This document shows positions 56,635-64,000 of a DNA stretch of 64,000 nucleotides, piece by piece. The position numbers and the translations under genes are program-made. The stretch's first letter is position 1. Each line of letters starts with the position of its first letter. Origin of the DNA: Megamerina dolium (taxonomy: Eukaryota > Arthropoda > Insecta > Diptera > Megamerinidae); the NCBI GenBank assembly GCA_963854835.1, contig OY978530.1, forward strand, positions 24,337,937-24,401,936, written 5' to 3'. The notes beneath the pieces were generated by a model, which was given only the letters and a program-made list of their open reading frames with translations, did no database searches and was not told where the DNA came from.

Positions 56635-57400
56635 ACCCCTAGGGCAGTCAAACAAATTTGAAGGCGAAGAATTATAAATATTACTCGATCAAAATTCGTG
56701 TCAGAAACTTGTGAAATCATTGGTAACACAACAAACCATTTCCAAACGATTGAAAGCACTGGGATTCATCCAAAAACAAGGAAATTGGGTGCCGTACGAA
56801 TTGAAGCTAAGAAATGTTGATAACCCGAAATGCAAAAAATTTTATGTGAAGCCTCGCCAACCAGCAAAATCAGCGGCAAAGCCAAATATTAATGGCGCCA
56901 AAGTAATGCTCTGTATTTGGTGGGACCAGAAGGAAGTGTTATATTATGAGCTTTTGGAACCAAGTGTAACGATCACAGAGAACCTTAATTGAACACAATT
57001 GATTCGTTTGAAGAGAGCGTTGTATGAAAAACACTCGGAATATGCTACTAGACACGAATATATAATTTTCCATCATGACAACGCTCGGCCACGTGTTAAA
57101 AACTATTTTCAAAATAGTGGATGGGAATTTTGACTTCACCCGACTTATAACCCAGACCTTGCTCCGTTTGGATATCATTTGTTTCAATCCATGCAGAATG
57201 CTCTTACCGGAATACACTTCACTTCAGATTGATTGATTGATTTTTGGCCTAAAAAATGAGCAAAGTTGCCAAAAAAGATGACGAAATGTTATGGCTTCCG
57301 ATGGGAAGTACTTTGAATAATGTATTAATTCATTTTGATATCAAAATAAATGTATATTTCCAGCAAAAATAACGAACTTTTTAAGTTGTACTCCCAATAC
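56635..57400 (+). pseudogene. Cecropia-type mariner relic with internal deletion
   Basis: Frame 56711-56992: QQTISKRLKALGFIQKQGNW, then after deletion of the segment with the first catalytic Asp it reads FYVKPRQPAKSAAKPNINGA and VMLCIWWDQKEVLYYELL. A stop follows, then IIFHHDNARPRV (second Asp) and PTYNPDLAPFGYHLF (third Asp position). The right end TTTTTAAGTTGTACTCCCAATA resembles a mariner terminal repeat. The left end is missing. Confidence 0.75.
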
Positions 57401-59555
57401 ATGCCCACATTTCTTAACTCTTATTACCAATAGGCTTGGAGAGTGCCTTCTCTTAGTTCATCCACTTAATACTTACGTTCAATGCAGACATTATTATTTT
57501 AGAAAATCTCTCCTAAACGTATTTTATTGTTTTATTTCTACCCTGTTAATATTATTTTGATTAACTGGCTTATATCAATGGCTCTATGGCTAATGGCTCT
57601 ATGGTCAGTCATTATCATAATGAAATTAATAAGGTAAAGTATTCCGTAATTCTTGCTACATAGTTTTATTGCGTTTTAAGTAATACAAGTGGTCGCGTAG
57701 TGGAAATTACAAAAAGAAACAACAAAGGAAAGAAAATAAGAAATTTGGCAAAGTGTTCTAGTGTGTATTGCACATACGTTTGAATGTAAATACATTCACA
57801 TACCTTTTGAAATTTCAAAATGAAACGGAGCGTGTTTTCTCATTTGGTGACATTATCCAGCACAAATTGGCTTCCTGTCCTCAGCAATATTATTATTCAA
57901 GTAACTATGTTTCGTGAACAGTGGGCTCGGACAGCAGTTTTATTTGTTGTAAATTTTGCTTCCATAAACGACATAGGACAAAGTTCGTAGCATCATCGCA
58001 TTCGAATTTTCGTTAATGACTCTAGGTTTTACCAACCTTTTCAGATTTGACCGTCCATCTCGAAGTTTAACGAGGTCGATCATGGTGTGATCATTAAGGA
58101 GGGTAGATCAAAAAAGATTCAAATGTCGAAGTTGGGTGTGCATAATGTTCCATAGGTTGGGTCGCAACCCAAAAAAGTATTAAATATCTATCTCTTCATT
58201 GTTAGCTTACCTTGAGAGAATCTAAGCACCATAAAATTTTTTAATGCGCTCATCGATACCTTTTTAGCAATACATAATTTTTATTTACAATTTTAAATTG
58301 CCTATTAAATGCCAAAGCGATGATAAAAGAGCGTTGTGGCTGTTTGTTCTGAGGTCCACAACAAGTTTTTGAATTGTGCTTAGATCCTCTCAAGATAAGC
58401 TATCAATGAAGGAGTGGATATTTAAACCTTTTTTTTTTTATACTGGAGAGCAGATTGACATATACGGGTAGTTCTTTAGACAAAGTTAAGTTTGCTTTTT
58501 ATTATCAGACCTATTATATTGATGGAGTGTTTATTGAACAGAATTGTGAGATTTCGTTAGACTTTAAAATGTCTCGTTAACATAAGGTCCAGTGTTAAAG
58601 GATCTGTTATATTGTATTGAATCGCTGTATTTTTCATTGTAGCAATATTTGAGTTTATGGAAAGCATCTGGGATTTATGCGCAATATATAATCCATTCGC
58701 ACCACTGCAGCATCAAAGTATAGGAATTGCGAACCATTAATTCATTTATTATACACTCATTGTTCTCTTCTCACGAAACGATCGTTTATGAAAGCAAGCG
58801 CTCGAAAGAATAACAGCATGTCGTCCCATCAGCATGCAATCGATATAAATGGACAAAAAAAATAATCTCACGAAAATGTTACAAAGAATTGAAGGAATGA
58901 TGTTAAGGATAATGATGAGGAAACTAGGCAGAAAACTACCCAACCGATCAGTGCTAATAGCTTGTTGCACTCGACGAAGATGTTAAACAAGACCGATAGA
59001 CTGATTGACACAACTGCACGCCATGACACACCATGACACACCATGGCGCACAATGAATGGTGGTACACAAAGCATTGTTTGATTGTTTCTTGTTTTTGTC
59101 AGAGTGTTTTCTTTGTTTAAATATTTTCGAAACTATGTTGAAAGAAAACTTCAATTCTTGACTCTCGTGTAGAAACAACATTCAATTATGGCTATATTGT
59201 CTGGCATATCTTTCTTTCATACTATTGACTTTTCAATTTTCTTTTATATGTCATTGTTATGTTTATTGTTTTATCATAATTCTCATTACAGTTTTAGATT
59301 TTCTTTAAAAGAGATTTAAGTTATTTTTTGGTTCTCGCTTCTTTTTTTGAATATATAGAATTGAATATATAAAGTGCCCGTAAAAATTATGGAAATCCTA
59401 CACAAAAAACAAATTTTTCGTCTTTGTCGCTATATTAAGTAGACTTAATCGATTTTATTTCATGTTTTTGGATATACTTAGTGTAGTCATAATATTTTTG
59501 ACTTATTCATATGAATCTTAAGAAAAAATAACCACATTTTTTGAACTTTAAATAA
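57401..59555. other. No gene recognised (2.2 kb)
   Basis: AT-rich. A tandem ATGACACACC motif occurs at about 59023-59046. Frames near 58749-59181 are short and show no family traits. Confidence 0.4.
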
Positions 59556-59940
59556 CATTAAATAATTACTTCATCCAAAGTTGCTGGATGATAATAAATC
59601 AGCCCTTTCACAAAACCCCACAAAAAATAATCCAGAGTCGTTAAATCGCAAGATCATGGAGTATAGTTCACACGTACAATTCGAGAAATTATGATGTCGC
59701 CAAATGTTTCCTTCAATACCACATCTCTTCCATATTCTTACCATGCTATTGGGGAACCAAATAGTCAGTTATCATTGCTCCGTGCCGATTGCCATTGACG
59801 GTAACCTTGTCACCTGCTGCGTTTTTAAAGAAGTATGGACCAGTGATTCCACCTACCCATAAACTGTACCAAACAGTAAGTTTTTGTTTTGAGTACAAAT
59901 GACTTCTAGATTACCAGATTTGATAACTGCTATACCGCTG
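59556..59940 (-). pseudogene. Mariner-like (maT-related) transposase C-terminal relic
   Basis: The minus strand reads WVGGITGPYFFKNAAGDKVT, then HGAMITDYLVP, KETFGDIIISRIV and SCDLTTLDYFLWGFVKG. The order matches the transposase at 32247, but the QQDGATCH block with the second Asp is deleted. No ends located. Confidence 0.65.
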
Positions 59941-59966
59941 TATCCCTATCGGAAACTGCTTCACTG

Positions 59967-59987
59967 TAAACACACACACACATACAC

Positions 59988-60018
<31 letters not shown>
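59967..60018. repeat. (CA)n microsatellite
   Basis: About 50 bp of CA repeats directly at the 5' truncation point of the R1-type LINE. Confidence 0.9.
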
Positions 60019-60022
<4 letters not shown>

Positions 60023-60023
<1 letters not shown>

Positions 60024-61735
60024 TCGGTAACGCAAAGGCGCCTGGACTTGATGGCATCCCGAATAAGGCGCTGAAGATCGCCATTAATCATAACACGAAA
60101 CCTTTTGCCGAGCTTTTTACGAGATGTTTGAACGAGGGTGTTTTCCCGAAAGTATGGAAAAAACAGCGCCTGGTCCTCCTTCAGAAGCCGAATAAACCGG
60201 CGGGTGAGCCAAATGCGTATCGTCCACTTTGCATGATTGATACAATGGCCAAAATATTGGAGCGGTTGATATGCACGCGTCTGGAACAACATCTAGAAAG
60301 GAAACCACCTGGTCTGTCCGAGAACCAATTTGGTCTCAGGAGACATCGGTCGACCATAGACGCAATTAGAAAATTGACGGACATTGCTGGCAAGGCCATA
60401 GAAGGCACTAGATGGATGCATGGCGATAAAAAATATTGTGCAGTAGTGACACTAGACGTACAAAATGCCTTCAACTCGGCAAACTGGCATCTTATTATGA
60501 GGGCATTGGAGGCAAAGGAAACGCCAGCGTACCTAATGCGAATAATAAATAGTTATCTGTCTGACAGACTACTGTTGTATGACACGGACGAAGGGCCCAA
60601 AAACTACGTGGTGACGGGTGGAGTGCCGCAGGGATCGGTACTTGGACCTTCCATTGCCAAAAGAAGCCCAGATAATTGGCTACGCGGACGACATTGCCTT
60701 GACGATCGTTGCGAAGGAGCTCTCCCAAGTTCAGAGCATCTGCAGAGAGACAGCTTCGAAAATTAAGGATTGGCTCACGACGACAAAGCTCCAGCTTGCG
60801 GTACAGAAAACAGAGGATGTACTTATCACGAGCAGGAAAAAACTAGAAAAAAATCACCCTAAACATTGACGGCTACAACATTACAACGCAACCTTCGTTG
60901 AGGTATCTAGGTGTAATGATTGATGCGAGGCTCAACTTCAAGGCGCATATCGAAAAAGCCTGCGGTAAGGCGGCAACAATGACAGCGGCTCTGACGAGAA
61001 TCATGGCCAACATTGGTGGCCCCAGCCAGAGTAGGAGAGCGCTCCTGGCTAAAGTTAGTCAATCAATACTGATGTACGCGGTGCCTATATGGGGGGCAAC
61101 TCTGCGGCAAAAAAAATACTCGAAGAAGGCGAAGATAGTTTTCAGGTTAAGCGCTATTAGAGTTGCATGTGCATTTAGGACAGTGTCACAAGAAGGTGCC
61201 GGTATTATATCTGGCATTATGCCGCCGGACATAATGGCCTCGGAGTTGGGCAGAGTATATAACAGAACCAAAAGCCTGAATAGGCGATTAACGGCAACCG
61301 AATGCCTAGACGAATGGCAAAGTCAATGGGACGCCGCAGGAAAAGGGAGGTGGACCCACAGGCTCATCAGGAACGTGCAAACTTGGGTCGAAAGAGGACA
61401 CGGAGAGACAGACTACTACCTTACACAGTTTTTGACGGGCCATGGTTGTTTAAGTACCTCCACAGATTCGGTTATGATGACGCGACAGAATGTTCATTCT
61501 GCAACACTGTTGGCGAAAACGCTCAGCATATCTTTTTCTTCTGCCTAGGATTTGAGACGCAGAGAATGACCATAGAGAAGATAATAAATGAAAGGATGAC
61601 ACCTGATAACATTGTGAGCCATATGCTGCGATCGAGTTTGGTGTGGTTTAAGATGAAAGAATGGGCTGCAATAGCTCTCAAGGAGCTCAGGAAGAAGGAG
61701 TGGCAGCGGAGAAATATAACTGCAGCTGTGTGAAC
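60023..61735 (+). pseudogene. R1-clade LINE reverse transcriptase and C-terminus, 5' truncated
   Basis: Open from FGNAKAPGLDGIPNKALK at 60023, through FPKVWKKQRLVLLQKP, YRPLCMIDTMAKILERL, VVTLDVQNAFNSANW (catalytic Asp) and VTGGVPQGSVLGP. A deletion near 60645 shifts the frame. The next frame has IIGYADDIALTIVAKE (intact YADD). After another shift, LRYLGVMIDARLNFKAHIEK leads to a third frame (60898-61548). The last frame 61302-61733 ends with the Cys/His motif CSFCNTVGENAQHIFFFC and a normal stop. About 60% of ORF2 is present, with three frameshifts. Confidence 0.9.
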
Positions 61736-61997
61736 GCCATATACGGGATGTTTGAAGAGGTCCTGCGAAGTAGTACTTAACGGCGGTCCCGCAGGACACA
61801 AACAAGCTATAGAGGTCGGAGTTAAGGGTTTAGTACGTAGGCGTACTGGTTCGCAAGTCCAGCATAGTAAGATAATACTGACTGGGCGTGGTCCCGAATG
61901 AGGTGTACCTTTAGCGGACAGTATGAATCGTACATGCCGTCTATGGTGGACGGTATCTAAGAAAGATTCCCCCTTCGAATACAAAAAAAAAAAAAAA
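61736..61997 (+). mobile_element. R1-clade LINE 3' untranslated region and poly(A)
   Basis: About 245 bp after the ORF2 stop ending in a 15-base A run (61982-61996), then a TA tract. The 3' end is therefore intact. Confidence 0.75.
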
Positions 61998-62171
<174 letters not shown>

Positions 62172-63441
62172 GTTACTTATGTGGCCATAACAACCTAGTA
62201 TCGATTTAGGACGAAAATAACATGCTTCGCCAACCATCTCTGTTCTTCTCTAGCTGGCGCCAGTTAGAAATTCCAAGCGCCGTTAGGTTCTCCAGTACTT
62301 GGTCTTTCCACCGGAGGTTAGGTCTTCCTCTTCTGCATCGTCCTCCAGCGGGTTCCGAATATAAAACCTTCTTAGCTGGAAAGTGTTCCTCCATTCGCTC
62401 GACATGATCTAGCCAGCGCAGCCGCTGGATTTTGATGCGCTTTATTATGTCAATATCAGCATACAGCTCATGGTTGTACCTTATTCGGTACTCGCCACCA
62501 ACGCAAGTGATCCTTCGCAATATCTCCAGGCTGCCGTCATTACTGCTGTTAATGCTGGTTCCAAGATAGACAAAGTCCCTTACTACTTCAAAAGCGTAGT
62601 TGTCAACAGTGACGTGCTGTCCAAGACGCCGGGACTCTTTGTTTGTTGACACAAGATACTTTGTCTTGCCCTCGTTCACCGTAAGACCCATTCGACGCGA
62701 CTCTCTTTCTAACTCTGAGAATGCTGCACTGACTGTTCGCGTGTTCATGCCGATTATGTCAATATCGTCGGCATACGCCAACAGCATAACACTTTTGTTG
62801 AAAATAGTGCCATTCTGTCGTAGATCAGCAGCTCGTATTATTTTCTCCATAATGAGATTGAAGAAGTCGCACGATAACGAATCACCTTGTCTGAAACTTC
62901 GTTCGGTATTAAACAGTGCGGAGAGGTCCTTCTCAATTTTCACTGCACAACGGGAGTTATGCAGTGTCATTCTACAAAGTCGAATGAGCTTTGCAGGAAT
63001 ACCGAACTCAGATATTTTTGCGTAGAGGTAATACCTTACCGGACTGTCGAAAGCGGCTTTATAATCAACAAATAGGTGGTGTGTGTCGATCTGTTTTTCT
63101 TGGGTCTTCTCCAGGATTTGGCGCAGTGTGAAAATTTGGTCGATGGTAGATTTACCAGGTCTGAAGCCACACTGATAAGGTCCAATCAGGTTGTGGAGCA
63201 TGGGCTTCAATCTTTCACACAATACGCTCGATAGAACCTTATATGCGATACTCAGGAAACTTATTCCACGGTAGTTGGCGCAAATTGTGGGGTCTCCTTT
63301 CCTATGTACAGCACAGATAACACTGTGCTAACACAACCAATCATCAGGCATGCTTTCATCCAACCATATTCTGCTTATGAACTGGTGCATGCAGGCGAGC
63401 AGCTCATCGCATCCAGTCTTGAACAACTCGGCAGGCAGGCA
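62172..63441 (-). pseudogene. RTE-clade LINE reverse transcriptase, copy 4, with in-frame deletion
   Basis: Frame 62206-63222 is open for 338 residues: GPYQCGFRPGKSTIDQIF, HHLFVDYKAAFDS (catalytic Asp), SFRQGDSLSCDFFN, LLAYADDIDIIGM and DFVYLGTSINSSND. A deletion near 62507 then joins LRRIT directly to CVGGEYRIRYNHE without losing the frame. The end is GRPNLRWKDQVLENL. Upstream (63222-63432) ANYRGISFLSIAYK and [20 protein letters not shown] are out of frame. At 63441 it joins SINE sequence of the same orientation. Confidence 0.85.

Positions 63442-64000
<559 letters not shown>

Overview
This window looks like eukaryotic repeat-rich DNA from an insect, most likely a higher dipteran such as a tephritid-type fly (inference from the transposon families, AT-rich composition and many (TA)n microsatellites). 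I find no convincing host gene. Nearly everything recognisable is a transposable element or its debris, often nested.

Layout. Positions 1-17436 hold a tandem array of four near-identical ~4.33-4.38 kb units on the minus strand. They derive from a LOA-type (Jockey-superfamily) non-LTR retrotransposon: ORF1 with a DUF4780-like domain, then ORF2 with an APE endonuclease and part of a reverse transcriptase. Unit junctions are a 31-bp perfect palindrome. The right edge runs into ORF2 RNase H sequence interrupted by an 818-bp solo LTR with a CCAG target duplication (17437-18720). Positions 19790-22190 contain a LINE RNase H scrap and an internally deleted Mos1-type mariner. Positions 22279-26695 are a decayed Polinton/Maverick (adintovirus-like) element: phospholipase-A2-like/GGFLP protein, packaging ATPase, structural-like scraps and integrase. 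Positions 26700-28230 are an R1-clade LINE relic. Positions 28770-31660 contain a second copy of the LTR, with a polypurine tract on one side and a primer-binding site on the other.

Positions 31670-35380 contain a tRNA-derived SINE, a (TA)n tract, a nearly complete mariner-like element and a complete-ended Tc1-like element with IR/DR termini. Positions 35658-39770 hold a plus-strand LOA relic and a mariner-like relic. SINEs and RTE-clade LINE fragments alternate from 39781 to 63545, all on the minus strand. Among them lie a second minus-strand LOA copy (42860-47345), split Ty3/gypsy remains (protease-RT at 48.5-49.7 kb, integrase at 55.8 kb), a P-like THAP fragment (50.4-51.2 kb), a cecropia-type mariner (56.6-57.4 kb) and an R1-clade LINE (60.0-62.0 kb). 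The window ends in a second copy of the 32-kb mariner-like element.

How it works together. The autonomous classes seen are LOA, RTE, R1, Ty3/gypsy, Tc1/mariner, P-like and Polinton. The SINE is non-autonomous and shares a short 3' end motif with the RTE elements, so RTE may have mobilised it. No copy appears fully intact: frameshifts, stops and deletions are present in all. The youngest signals are the tandem LOA array, the two LTRs and the two mariner-like copies. The place most worth a second look is the palindrome-jointed LOA array.
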